From: Aquamicrobium zhengzhouense
GTDB taxonomy: Bacteria > Pseudomonadota > Alphaproteobacteria > Rhizobiales > Rhizobiaceae
Reading direction: 5' to 3'
DNA: 64,000 nt
NCBI RefSeq assembly: GCF_016124105.1
Contig: NZ_JADGMQ010000007.1
Span: 1 to 64,000 of the forward strand
Part shown: one piece after another, positions 37,240 through 46,326 of the stretch
How the letters are laid out: every line of letters begins with the position of its first letter
How positions within the stretch are numbered: position 1 is the first letter of the stretch
Program-made: the position numbers and the translations under genes
Notes under the pieces: model-generated
Seen by the model: only the letters and a program-made list of their open reading frames with translations
What the model was told of the DNA's origin: nothing
The model's database searches: none

Positions 37240-37288
37240 TTTCTCAGAAAGTATCATGTTATGCAATAAAAAATCACATTGTGATAAT
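37240..37288. promoter_or_regulatory. Divergent promoter/operator region, ABC operon and CoA-transferase operon
   Basis: TTTCT-C-AGAAA (37240-37250) and ATCACA-T-TGTGAT (37273-37285) are near-perfect palindromes in the 149-base gap. The second overlaps TGTGATAAT (37280-37288), a full extended -10 for the rightward operon. Either could bind the IclR regulator encoded at the end of that operon. A clear -35 was not found. Confidence 0.5.
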
Positions 37289-37330
37289 TCGTCGACTGCA
37301 ACATCGGCGATTGAAGGCTGGAGGAAATTC

Positions 37331-38530
37331 ATGGCGGGTGCGATGCAGGGCATGAAGGTGCTCGATATGACCCACGTTATGGCGGGGCCATTCTGCACGC
37401 GGCAGCTGGTGCTGCTTGGCGCGGATGTCATCAAGATCGAGCGGCCGGGTGAAGGCGACGTGATGCGCTATTACGGCCACGACCCGCGCTTTGGCCGCAA
37501 CTCGCCGAACTTTGTCGGCTACAATGCTGGCAAGAAATCCGTTGCGCTCGACTGGACCACGGAACTTGGCGCTGAAGCGTTGCGCCGGCTTGTCGCCGAA
37601 GCGGACGTCATTGTCGAAAACTTTCGCCCAGGTGTTCTCCAGGCGCGTGGCTTTGGCTACGAGGCCTGCAAGGCGATCAAGCCGGACATCATCTACTGCT
37701 CGATCTCAGGCTACGGGCAGGAATCCATCCTTCGCGACAACCCGGCCTATGATCACATCGCGCAGGCGATGTCCGGGCTGATGTCGCTGCAGGGCACCGA
37801 GCAGGACCCGCCGATGAAGGTCGGCTTCCCGCTGGTCGACACCTTCTCCGGTCACATGGCCGCATTCGCGATCGTCTCAGCTCTGCTGCGCCGCGCGCAG
37901 ACCGGCGAAGGCCAGCGTCTTGACGTGTCGATGCTGGATGCCTCGATGGTGCTCATGTCGGCGATGATCCTGAAATACAACGCGACCGGCGACGTTCCAA
38001 AGCGCGTTGGCAACAAGGGGTTCAGCCTGTCGGCAACCGCCGACATGTTCCCGACCAAGGATCGTCCGATCTCGATCGGTGCCAACACCGACAAGCAATT
38101 TGCAGCCCTGTGCAAGGTGCTGGGCGTTGAAGAACTTGTCGCTGACCCGCGCTATCAGGATGCGTCAGGCCGCTGGGAGCATGCCGATACGCTTCGCCCT
38201 GTCGTTTCGGCCAAGATCGCCGAATGGGAAGCCGAAGTTCTGGAGGTCGAGCTCAACAAGGCGAGCGTTCCGGCGGCAGTCGTTCGCGATCTCAAGGGCA
38301 TCGTCGCCCATCCGCACTTTGAGGGCCGCCCGACGTTCCAGTCGATCGACGTTCCGGCTTGGGGCCGTGAAATGAAGGTCCTGAACGGCGGCTTCATTGC
38401 CAATGAGGACACGCCGCAATCGACCGTTACGTCGCCGGACCTTGGGGAGCACACGGAAGAGGTCCTGCGCTCGCTCGGCTTCGAAGGTGAGAAGCTCGAG
38501 AGCCTGATCGCGGGAGCTCAACTGTCATGA
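37331..38530 (+). CDS. Class III CoA-transferase (CaiB/BaiF family)
   Basis: A 399-residue CoA-transferase that moves CoA between carboxylic acids. The N-terminus MKVLDMTHVMAGPFCTRQL, IKIERPGEGD and VENFRPGVLQARGFGYE are family hallmarks, and the catalytic Asp is probably D141 in NPAYDHIAQAMSG. GGAGGAAAT lies before the ATG at 37331; the open frame upstream to 37049 runs antisense to the ATPase gene. It starts an operon with a dehydratase-like pair and so likely makes their acyl-CoA substrate. The stop overlaps the next ATG (ATGA). Confidence 0.9.
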   Translation: MAGAMQGMKVLDMTHVMAGPFCTRQLVLLGADVIKIERPGEGDVMRYYGHDPRFGRNSPNFVGYNAGKKSVALDWTTELGAEALRRLVAEADVIVENFRPGVLQARGFGYEACKAIKPDIIYCSISGYGQESILRDNPAYDHIAQAMSGLMSLQGTEQDPPMKVGFPLVDTFSGHMAAFAIVSALLRRAQTGEGQRLDVSMLDASMVLMSAMILKYNATGDVPKRVGNKGFSLSATADMFPTKDRPISIGANTDKQFAALCKVLGVEELVADPRYQDASGRWEHADTLRPVVSAKIAEWEAEVLEVELNKASVPAAVVRDLKGIVAHPHFEGRPTFQSIDVPAWGREMKVLNGGFIANEDTPQSTVTSPDLGEHTEEVLRSLGFEGEKLESLIAGAQLS

Positions 38531-39660
38531 GCCTCGAATCTGCAATGCAGCGGCTAGATGCTGCCTGGGAAAACCCGGAAGGAACCGCGCGCAAGATGCA
38601 TGCGGATGGCTGCAAGGTCGTCGGCTTCCTTGGCGCAACCGTACCGGTCGAATTGATCGCGGCCTCTGGTGCCTATCCGTTTCGCCTCAAGGGATCCGCA
38701 CCCGGCGTCGATTACGGAGCAACCGATCTTTCCGACACGCTGATGGAGCCGGTGCGCGAAACCTATCTGCGTCAGCTTTTTGACCGGATGCTCAAGGGCG
38801 ATCTGGAGTGGATTGACCTTCTCGTCATCCCGCGCACCTCCGAGGGGCTGCTGCAGCTCTACTATCTGATCGACTATGCACGCAGCCTCGACATCGGGCA
38901 GAGGATGCCGAGGGTATATCTTCTCGATCTCCTGCAAACCCAGCACGACTACAGCATTCGCTATAACCGTAAGGTGCTTTCGGATTTCGCGGAGCGACTT
39001 GGCGAAATCACCGGCACATTGCCGGATGAGGCAGCGATCACGCTGGAAATTGCCGCGACAAATGAAACGCGCCGGGCATTTCGCGATCTTTGCACCTCCG
39101 GAAAACTCACCGGAATCCAGCGCCTGAAGCTTTCCGCCTTTGGCCAGCACGAGCCACGCGCCGAGTTCAAGGCGCTGATTGGCGAGTTTCAGAAGGCCGA
39201 GCCGAAGGCCGTTTCAAAGGCTATCGCTCTCTCCGGCTCGACCCAGGAGAATGCAGCCGTCTACGACGCATTCGCTGCCCATGGCGTCGACATCGCGATC
39301 GAAGATCACGATTGGGGCGCAGCCATTTACGAGCACGATGCAAGTCTCGAAGATGACCCGATTGCAGCGCTCGAAGCACGCTATCGCGTTCACGGATTAA
39401 GCTTGCGCCAGTTTGTGCGCCGGCAGCCTGAGCTTGGCGTCGATGGCAAGCCAACTCAAATCAGCGCCGTCGCCTTCTTCTTTGAGGAAAATGACGACAC
39501 GCTCGGCTGGGAATATCCCGACGAGAAAACACGTCTTGAACGCGTCAATTTGAAGAGCATCGTATTGCGCGGCCCGGTCGGCAGCGAGGCATGCCAAAAG
39601 GCGATTTCAGATTTTGCCGCACAGCTTCCGGTCAGAGCAGGGGGAACGGCCAATGACTGA
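38527..39660 (+). CDS. 2-hydroxyacyl-CoA dehydratase-family protein, subunit 1
   Basis: A 377-residue protein with the fold of HgdB/BcrB-type subunits: VVGFLGATVPVELIAASGAY aligns with the family start (GYxxxYVPEELIxAAG). However, the usual cluster-binding cysteines are not where expected: the CPxxKS region reads DLSDTLMEPVRE and the TCDG-like motif reads IPRTSEGLLQLY. Only three cysteines occur in the whole chain. Canonical members carry an oxygen-sensitive [4Fe-4S] cluster and need an ATP-dependent activase; none is encoded here. Function is unknown but linked to CoA chemistry by the flanking genes. Confidence 0.75.
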   Translation: MSLESAMQRLDAAWENPEGTARKMHADGCKVVGFLGATVPVELIAASGAYPFRLKGSAPGVDYGATDLSDTLMEPVRETYLRQLFDRMLKGDLEWIDLLVIPRTSEGLLQLYYLIDYARSLDIGQRMPRVYLLDLLQTQHDYSIRYNRKVLSDFAERLGEITGTLPDEAAITLEIAATNETRRAFRDLCTSGKLTGIQRLKLSAFGQHEPRAEFKALIGEFQKAEPKAVSKAIALSGSTQENAAVYDAFAAHGVDIAIEDHDWGAAIYEHDASLEDDPIAALEARYRVHGLSLRQFVRRQPELGVDGKPTQISAVAFFFEENDDTLGWEYPDEKTRLERVNLKSIVLRGPVGSEACQKAISDFAAQLPVRAGGTAND

Positions 39661-40942
39661 CATGGTCTTTCAATCGGTCGCTGATGAGCCGCTGGCAACC
39701 ACAGCGCTCGCCAAGGAAAAGCAGAAGAACTGGTTCAAGGATTTCCGCACCCGCTCGATGGAGCAGGGCGAGCCCTATGTGATCGCGGCGGCGGTCAGCC
39801 CACACGAGATTTTCCATACGATGGACGTGCCGGTGGTGACCAACACCTGGTATTCGTCGATCATCTCCGCCAAGCGCCAGTCGCCCTACTATTTCGACCT
39901 CATGGAAAAACTCGGCTTTCACGGCGACTTGCCGCGATATCTGAGCCTGCCCATGATGACGACGCTCGACAATGATCCAGAGCGCGCACCCTATGGCGGG
40001 CTGCCGAAGCCAGCGCTGATCCTTGACCGGCTACGCGGTGACTACGCCCAGCGCATCTCGACGAAATGGGCAGCGGCCTTCGACACCGAAACCTTCTTCC
40101 TTGACGTTCCGGCACAAAAGAAGCTGATCCCGAATTGGTGGGAACTGGCGCAGTGCGACTGGGAAACGCTCTATGAAAGCCATCGCCTCGACTATCAGGT
40201 CGAGCAGATCAAGGCGCTGATCGAGGTCGCAGAACGCACCTGCGGCCGCCGCTTCGACATGGACCATTTTGAAGGCGAGATGCACCGCATCAACCAGGCT
40301 GGCGAGAATGTCGCCCGCGCCCGCGATGCGATTGCTTCGGCTGAAAAGTGCCCGGTCAGCCTGCCCGACCAGCTCACCAATGTGATGGCCGCAACCTGGA
40401 ACCGTGGTTCCCAATGGTCGGTCGATCACACGGCTGCCTATGCCGGCGAGATCGAAGCGCGTGTCGCCAACAAGCAGGCCATCTGCCCTGGCGAGAAGAC
40501 CCGTCTTTTGTGGCTCAACACCGGTCTGTGGTTCAACACCGGCTTCTACCGAGCCTTTGAAGAGAGCCATAACGCAACCTTCGTCTGGTCAATGTATTCG
40601 AACTATTTCTCGGACGGCTACCGGAAATATTTTGACGGCGATCCACTGCGGGCGCTTGCCGCACGTTCGATCTCGATGAACGAGCAATTGCACCTGCCGC
40701 CATGGATGGCAGGCTGGATCTTGAAGCAGGCAGAAGAGTTCCGCGCTTCTGGGGCCGTCATGCTGACACCGATCGGCGATCGGCTGTCATCCTATGGCAC
40801 CCGTGCCTGCATCGACATGCTGGAGCGTGCTGGCCTTCCGGTGCTTGAACTCAGCGCCAGCATGGTTGATGCCCGATTGTGGGACAATGACGCGATGATC
40901 GCCAGGGTTGGCGACTTCATCGATCAACGCGTAAAGGCCTGA
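39653..40942 (+). CDS. 2-hydroxyacyl-CoA dehydratase-family protein, subunit 2
   Basis: A 429-residue partner that overlaps subunit 1 by eight bases. It retains family features: VVTNTWYSSIISAKRQSPYY, YGGLPKPALIL, STKWAAAF and FFLDVPAQK. The positions where canonical alpha subunits have cluster cysteines read GDLPRYLS and RLRGDYAQ instead. It has other cysteines (ERTCGRR, AEKCPVS, AICPGEK), so an altered cluster cannot be excluded. The ATG at 39653 is internal to the longer open frame at 39614 and follows GGGGGAAC. Likely a heterodimer with subunit 1. Confidence 0.75.
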   Translation: MTDMVFQSVADEPLATTALAKEKQKNWFKDFRTRSMEQGEPYVIAAAVSPHEIFHTMDVPVVTNTWYSSIISAKRQSPYYFDLMEKLGFHGDLPRYLSLPMMTTLDNDPERAPYGGLPKPALILDRLRGDYAQRISTKWAAAFDTETFFLDVPAQKKLIPNWWELAQCDWETLYESHRLDYQVEQIKALIEVAERTCGRRFDMDHFEGEMHRINQAGENVARARDAIASAEKCPVSLPDQLTNVMAATWNRGSQWSVDHTAAYAGEIEARVANKQAICPGEKTRLLWLNTGLWFNTGFYRAFEESHNATFVWSMYSNYFSDGYRKYFDGDPLRALAARSISMNEQLHLPPWMAGWILKQAEEFRASGAVMLTPIGDRLSSYGTRACIDMLERAGLPVLELSASMVDARLWDNDAMIARVGDFIDQRVKA

Positions 40943-40965
40943 CCTGACAGGCAAGGAGAATGAAG

Positions 40966-41949
40966 ATGGCGATGATGCAAGCTATCGAGATCAGCGAAGC
41001 TGGTGGCCCCGAAGTTCTGCGCCTTTGCGAGCGCCCGGTGCCGCAGGCTGCTGCTGGCGAGGTTCTGATCAAAGTTGCAGCCGCGGGCCTTAACGGCGCG
41101 GACCTTGCGCAGCGCCGCGGCGTCTACCCGCCGCCGAAGGGCGCATCGGACATTCCGGGTCTTGAAGTGTCCGGTACCATCGAAGCGCTCGGCGAAGGCG
41201 TCGATGGTTTCGCCGTTGGCGACCGTGTCGTCGCGCTTCTAGCTGGCGGCGGCTATGCGCAATATTGCAATGTCCCCGCAAGCCAGGTTCTGCCGCTTCC
41301 CGACCATCTGAGCTTCGTTGAGGGCGCAGGCCTGATGGAGACGATCGTCACGGTTTGGGCGAACGTTTTCGACATTGGGGGACTGCGTGAGGGCGAAACC
41401 CTGCTCGTGCACGGCGGCACCAGCGGCATCGGCACCACGGCGATCCAGCTGGCCAAGGCGTTTGGTGCGCGCGTTGCAGCCACCAGCGGCAGCGAAGGGA
41501 AGGCAGAACTTTGCCGCCAGATCGGAGCCGAAACCGCGATCAACTATAAAACCGAGGAGTTCGCCTCAATCGTGCGCGAACGTCACGGTGGCGCAAATGT
41601 TGTGCTCGACATCATTGGCGGGCCGTATCTTGAAGGCAACATCCGCGCCATGGCACCCAAGGGCCGGCTGGTCTTCATTGCCTTCAATCAGGGACGCATG
41701 GGCCAGCTCGACATTGCCCGCGTCATGATGAATGGGCTGACGGTGACGGGGTCAACACTGCGCAGCCGTCCGTTGGCGGAAAAGGCACGCCTCGTGTCGG
41801 AAGTTCGCGAGAAGGTCTGGCCGCTGGTTGAATCCGGATCGTTCAAGCCGGTCATCGATCAGGTTTTCCCGCTTGCCGAAGCCACTGCCGCGCATGTGCG
41901 GATGGAAAGCGGCTCGCACATGGGTAAAATCATCCTCACGCTCGATTAG
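40966..41949 (+). CDS. Zinc-independent MDR oxidoreductase (quinone reductase-like)
   Basis: A 327-residue medium-chain dehydrogenase/reductase of the zeta-crystallin/QOR group. LNGADLAQRRGVYPPP and GLEVSGTIEALGEGV form the GroES-like half; the Rossmann motif LLVHGGTSGIGTTAIQLAK lies near residue 145. No zinc ligands are apparent. Such enzymes reduce quinones or enoyl compounds with NADPH. The ATG at 40966 is preferred because AAGGAG is seven bases upstream; the ATG at 40960 is only one base from it. Operon position suggests it reduces a product of the dehydratase-like pair. Confidence 0.88.
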   Translation: MAMMQAIEISEAGGPEVLRLCERPVPQAAAGEVLIKVAAAGLNGADLAQRRGVYPPPKGASDIPGLEVSGTIEALGEGVDGFAVGDRVVALLAGGGYAQYCNVPASQVLPLPDHLSFVEGAGLMETIVTVWANVFDIGGLREGETLLVHGGTSGIGTTAIQLAKAFGARVAATSGSEGKAELCRQIGAETAINYKTEEFASIVRERHGGANVVLDIIGGPYLEGNIRAMAPKGRLVFIAFNQGRMGQLDIARVMMNGLTVTGSTLRSRPLAEKARLVSEVREKVWPLVESGSFKPVIDQVFPLAEATAAHVRMESGSHMGKIILTLD

Positions 41950-41964
41950 AGTTGGGGAGGAACC

Positions 41965-42762
41965 ATGGCCAGCGAGATTGATGAGGATGAAGGCGGTGCG
42001 CGCCAGTACAAGGTCAACGTGCTTGACCGCGCCGTGTCGATCCTCGATGCGCTCTCGCGCTATGGCCCAAGCCTGACGCAGACCGAACTGGCAAAGCTGA
42101 CCGGTCTGCATGTCAGCACCTGCATGCGCCTTCTGATGAATTTGCGCCACCACGGCTTCGTCACCAAGGACGAAGACAGTGGGCGCTATCGTCTCGGCTA
42201 TCGCCTGGTGGCGCTGGCCGAGGATGCGCGCGGCAATGCCGGCCTCGTCGAAGTCGCCCGTCCGGTCATGCGCGACCTGTGCCGCGCGTTCAATGAGACC
42301 GTGGTGCTGAGCGTCACCTCCGGCGATTTTCGCGTCGATCTGGAGCAGGTCGTCGGGCGGCAGTCGATCCGCCGCGTCGTTGCGCTTGGCGTAGAAAAGC
42401 CGCTCTATGCCGGCGCTGCCAGCCGGCTTCTTCTGGCAGGGTTTTCGGACGTGGAGTTCGAGAGCTATTTGAAGCGGGTTCAGCTCGAGCCATTGGCTCC
42501 GCACACGATCACGGAACCTGAAGCGTTGCGAAGCTCCATTGAGGACATCCGCAAGAACGGTTTCTCCGAGGGGAGCCAGGAACAATATGCCGATAGCGGC
42601 TACGGCATCGTCGCGCCGGTGAAGGGGCTGCGTGGTGAGACCATCGCGGTTCTTGGCGTCTCCGTTCCTCGCTTTCGGTTCACGGACGAACTGCGCGAAC
42701 AGCTTCTACCCGCTGTGATTTCGGCTGCCGACGATGTGTCGCGGCGCATGCGCGGAAAATAG
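41965..42762 (+). CDS. IclR-family transcriptional regulator
   Basis: A 265-residue regulator. The winged helix (LTQTELAKLTGLHVSTCMRL, residues about 37-56) precedes an IclR effector domain (FNETVVLSVTSGDFRVDLEQ through GYGIVAPVKGLRGETIAVLG). GGGGAGG lies six bases before the ATG. As the last gene of the CoA-transferase operon it is the likely regulator of that operon and perhaps of the divergent ABC transporter. It is not closely similar to the IclR protein at 24561. Confidence 0.9.
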   Translation: MASEIDEDEGGARQYKVNVLDRAVSILDALSRYGPSLTQTELAKLTGLHVSTCMRLLMNLRHHGFVTKDEDSGRYRLGYRLVALAEDARGNAGLVEVARPVMRDLCRAFNETVVLSVTSGDFRVDLEQVVGRQSIRRVVALGVEKPLYAGAASRLLLAGFSDVEFESYLKRVQLEPLAPHTITEPEALRSSIEDIRKNGFSEGSQEQYADSGYGIVAPVKGLRGETIAVLGVSVPRFRFTDELREQLLPAVISAADDVSRRMRGK

Positions 42763-42869
42763 GGGCGCATCTTGCTTCTCGACATCACCTCCTGACTGAG
42801 CGGAACAAGCCCCCGTCTTGAAGGTTGGGGCGCGTGCCTTGAGCACGAGAAACCTATCAGGAGGAAGCC

Positions 42870-43256
42870 ATGTCCATGAAATATGCTTCTCAACCTGCAG
42901 CCTTGGCTGCAGCCATCGCGCTAGCGCTGGGCTCCAGCGCTTTTGCTCAGACGATGGTCGGTAGCCAGGAAGTGAGCGAACAGGATTTGCCACGCGTCAC
43001 AGAGCATTGCGCATCACTGTCAAAGGCGGACGAAGGCGCGGCCGATGCCGATGCTGGCGGTCCGGCAACCGATGATATCGAAGCTGACGATTACGCTGCC
43101 GACGTTGACACCGAGGCGATGGACGATGCTGCTGACGATAAGGGTGCAGCCGAGGGCGCGACCGCCGAAAACGCGCAGGACAATGCGAGTGGCGAACTGG
43201 ACCTCGACGCGATTACTGCTGCCGATTGCAGTGAAGCAGGTCTGGCCACGAATTAA
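42870..43256 (+). CDS. Acidic secreted protein, unknown function
   Basis: A 128-residue protein with a signal peptide cut near SSAFA-QT (residue 26). The mature part is very rich in Asp, Glu and Ala with almost no Lys or Arg, a low-complexity middle (residues 52-115) and two cysteines, C47 and C120, that could form a disulfide. CAGGAGG lies six bases before the ATG. I recognise no family. Composition suggests a disordered, perhaps cation-binding periplasmic protein, but that is speculation. Confidence 0.65.
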   Translation: MSMKYASQPAALAAAIALALGSSAFAQTMVGSQEVSEQDLPRVTEHCASLSKADEGAADADAGGPATDDIEADDYAADVDTEAMDDAADDKGAAEGATAENAQDNASGELDLDAITAADCSEAGLATN

Positions 43257-43527
43257 ATTGTAACTGCGGGTATCATGCAAGCTCGCCGCAGTCAGAGAGG
43301 AAAGAGCTCAGGCGGAAATGCTGGGGTTCTTTTTCCGTCGCCTTTTGCGGAGCTTCTTTCTGCTGGCGAAACATTAGATTACGGCGCGACCACTTCCAAT
43401 ATTTAGCGTCTGCGTCTCGTGCCGATTGACCCAGCGGCACCAGTCAATAGCTTCCATTTGATCCGGCATCAGCTGGGTTCGTCAGCGCTCCAGGAGGTTG
43501 GGCCTGACGGAAATTGGGAGAGTCAGC
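43257..43527. other. Intergenic region before the tannase-like gene
   Basis: A 271-base stretch with pyrimidine-rich runs but no gene, strong hairpin or clear promoter hexamers visible. It presumably carries the promoter of the tannase-like gene. Confidence 0.35.
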
Positions 43528-45110
43528 ATGAAGATTGGGTACATTTCGTTATTGGGCGGCCTGTTGGTCTCTACGGCCCTTCCTGCCGCTGCCGCTGGTA
43601 TTGCCTGCGATGAACTGGCAAGCGCGTCGATTGAGGGGCTGAGCATCGTCTCCGCAGCCAAGGTGGATGCCACCGAAGCAATGCCGGCTCATTGCGAGGT
43701 CATGGCCGAAGTGCCGCAGAAGTCGGAAGATGGCTGGCCGATCAAGATGCGCGTTGTGTTGCCTGAAGACTGGAACGGCAATTCGATCCAGTTCGGCGGT
43801 GGCGGCTTTAATGGCGTGATCCCGCCTCAGATCGGAGGCCGCTGGCAGACAGACGCAGCCGCACAGGAATTCCCGCACAAGGGTTACGCAACTTTCTCAG
43901 GCGATTCCGGGCATGATCTGAACGATCTGCCTTTCGGGCCGGAGGATGATCCTCGCCGGGCCTCGTTTGCCCTGCAGAAAGAGGCATTCGAACGCTATGC
44001 CCGCAAGTCGGTCAACGAGACCTATGTTGCGGCAATGTCGATCATTGAGACGCGTTATGGCGCTGCGCCGAAGCTCCGGCATTTTGTGGGCTTCTCGCAG
44101 GGCGGCAAGGAAGCCATGGTCGCGGCACGGATCATCCTGAAGATTACGATGGCATCCTGGTCGGTGATCCGGTCTCCAACCTGACCGGCCTGAAACTTGC
44201 GCACCTGCAGTCATCCGGTGGCTTCTACAAGGATGGTGGTGCAGGCTGGGTGTCGCCCGAGCTTGCCGTGATCGTTACCAAGGAGGTCTATGCACAGTGC
44301 GACCCGCTGGATGGCGTGGAAGATGGCTGGATCGCCAATTTCGAAGGCTGCAGTCCGGATCTGTCGAGCCTGCTGTGCGAAGCGGACAATCAGGAAAACT
44401 GCCTGACGCAGGCGCAGATCGATGCGGTCAACAATGTCGCTCGCCCTGTCGAGCTTGAATATGAGATCGCCAACGGCCTGACAGGTCATTCCGGCTATCC
44501 GTGGGGTAACGTCGCCTGGCAGGGAAGCTTTGCCGGATCGCGCCCGCAGCCTTCAACGCCTGCGCCAAATGTGGGTGGCAATGACAGCTATGTTTACGGT
44601 TTGGGTGACGGCTACCATCGCTTCATGATCGCTCAGGACGCCGAGGCGGTGTCGCTTGGCTTTGACCCCAATGACGAGAGCGTGCGCGACCGGATTGTAG
44701 AAGTCTCAAGCATCCTCGACGCCACCAACCCTGATCTGTCGCCGCTCCACGCCAGGAACGGAAAGCTCATCCTCTACGCGGGCGGCGCTTCGGAAGTCCC
44801 TCCGGCTGAGGTCGCGGCCTATTGGAAGCGGGTGCTCGAGACTGTCGGCGAAGATAAGGTTGCCGAATTTTCTCGCTTCTACATCTTTCCGTCGATCAAC
44901 CATGGCGGGGTAGGGCCGGAAGGCATGCCGAACCAGTCCGACCTTTTCAGCGCGCTGGAAGCATGGGTCGAGACCGGCGAAGCGCCGGGGGAGCTGATCA
45001 ACCAGTCGAAGTCTGGTGAGATCACACGTCCACTCTGCCAGTACCCGACCTGGCCGCAATATCAGTCGGGCGACGTCAACGCGGCGTCCAGCTTCAAATG
45101 CGTTAACTGA
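43528..45110 (+). pseudogene. Tannase/feruloyl esterase-family gene, frameshifted
   Basis: Two frames together encode one secreted tannase-family protein of about 526 residues. The first (from ATG 43528, GGGAGAG upstream) has a signal peptide ending LPAAAA and the nucleophile S190 in GFSQGGKEAM. After codon CGG at 44128-44130 only two bases (AT) precede CAT, and the reading continues in the next frame as HPEDYDGILVGDPVSN, exactly the family sequence. One base is therefore missing near 44131. The normal catalytic Asp region (HGWADP type) reads YAGGASEVPP, while the His region SINHGGVG is intact. Either a true frameshift or a sequencing error. Confidence 0.85.
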
Positions 45111-45120
45111 TCTGCGAGGC

Positions 45121-45149
45121 ACGGGGCGGCGATGGTCGCCCCGTATTTT
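45121..45149 (+). terminator. Terminator after the tannase-like gene
   Basis: ACGGGGCG (45121-45128) pairs with CGCCCCGT (45137-45144) around an 8-base loop and is followed by ATTTT. It separates the gene from convergent nrdB. Confidence 0.75.
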
Positions 45150-45167
45150 GCTTGAATTCGCGCCCAC

Positions 45168-46283
45168 TCAATCCCAGCTGAGCGCGCCGCCACTCTGATA
45201 TTCGATGACCCTTGTTTCGAAGAAGTTCTTTTCCTTCTTCAAATCCATCGCTTCCGACATCCACGGGAACGGGTTCTCGACATCTGCAAATACCGGCTTC
45301 AGGCCAAGCTGCGCGCAGCGGCGATTGGCGATGAAGTGCATATATTGTTCGCACAGCGCAGCATTGAGCCCAAGGAAGCCGCGCGGCATCGTATCGCGCC
45401 CGTAAGCCGCCTCAAGCTCCGCCGCTTCGAGGATCATGCCGCGAATTTCATCCTGAAATTCCGGGGTCCAGAGGTCAGGGTTCTCGATCTTGATCTGGTT
45501 GATGACATCGATGCCGAAATTGAGGTGGATCGATTCATCGCGCAAGATGTACTGGTACTGTTCGGCGATGCCGACCATCTTGTTGCGGCGGCCAAGCGAG
45601 AGGATCTGAGCGAAGCCGGTGTAGAACCACATCCCTTCAAAGATGACGTAGAACGCGACCAGATCGCGCATGAACGCCTGATCCGCCTCGGGCGTGCCTG
45701 TCTTGAAATCCGGGTCGTCGAGGTTCTGGGTGTATTTCAACGCCCACGCCGCCTTGTCGGTGATCGACGGCACCTCCCGGTACATGTTGAACAACTCGCC
45801 CTCGTCCAGAGCGAGGCTTTCGACGATATATTGGAAGGTATGCGTGTGGATCGCTTCTTCGAATGCCTGGCGCAGCAAATATTGGCGGCATTCCGGGTTC
45901 GTCAGATGGCGATAGATCGCCAGAACGATGTTGTTGGCGACCAAAGATTCCGAAGCGGCGAAGAAGCCGAGATTGCGCTTGAGCATCCGGCGTTCATCTT
46001 CGGTCAGCCCGTCCTTTGATTTCCACAAGGCAATGTCGGCCTGCATCGACACTTCGGTCGGCATCCAGTGATTGTTGCAACCGGCGAGATATTTTTCCCA
46101 GGCCCAGCGGTATTTCAGGGGCAATAGCTGGTTCACGTCCGCGCGGGCATTGATCATCCGCTTGTCGTCAACCGAAACGCGGGCACCGCCGCGTTCGATT
46201 TCACCAAGTCCGGTGGCGTCAGCTTCGCCGCTGTCGGTCGAAGCCGCCAGTGAAGACGGCTTGGTTTCTGACCAATCGAGCAT
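45168..46283 (-). CDS. nrdB: Ribonucleotide reductase beta subunit, class Ic
   Basis: A 371-residue ferritin-like R2 protein. Metal ligands E112, E143, H146, E216, E250 and H253 fit exactly the spacing of Chlamydia R2 (E89, E120, H123, E193, E227, H230). The position of the radical tyrosine is F150 in [11 protein letters not shown], as in Chlamydia F127, which defines class Ic and a Mn/Fe cofactor. The ATG at 46283 has GGAG seven bases upstream; the longer frame to 46433 overlaps nrdA. It follows nrdA by 43 bases and shares its B12-controlled leader. Confidence 0.93.
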   Translation of the reverse strand: MLDWSETKPSSLAASTDSGEADATGLGEIERGGARVSVDDKRMINARADVNQLLPLKYRWAWEKYLAGCNNHWMPTEVSMQADIALWKSKDGLTEDERRMLKRNLGFFAASESLVANNIVLAIYRHLTNPECRQYLLRQAFEEAIHTHTFQYIVESLALDEGELFNMYREVPSITDKAAWALKYTQNLDDPDFKTGTPEADQAFMRDLVAFYVIFEGMWFYTGFAQILSLGRRNKMVGIAEQYQYILRDESIHLNFGIDVINQIKIENPDLWTPEFQDEIRGMILEAAELEAAYGRDTMPRGFLGLNAALCEQYMHFIANRRCAQLGLKPVFADVENPFPWMSEAMDLKKEKNFFETRVIEYQSGGALSWD

Positions 46284-46326
46284 GTTCTTACTCCAGATTT
46301 CGATGTGAGGTGCGTTTTTGGCAGGC

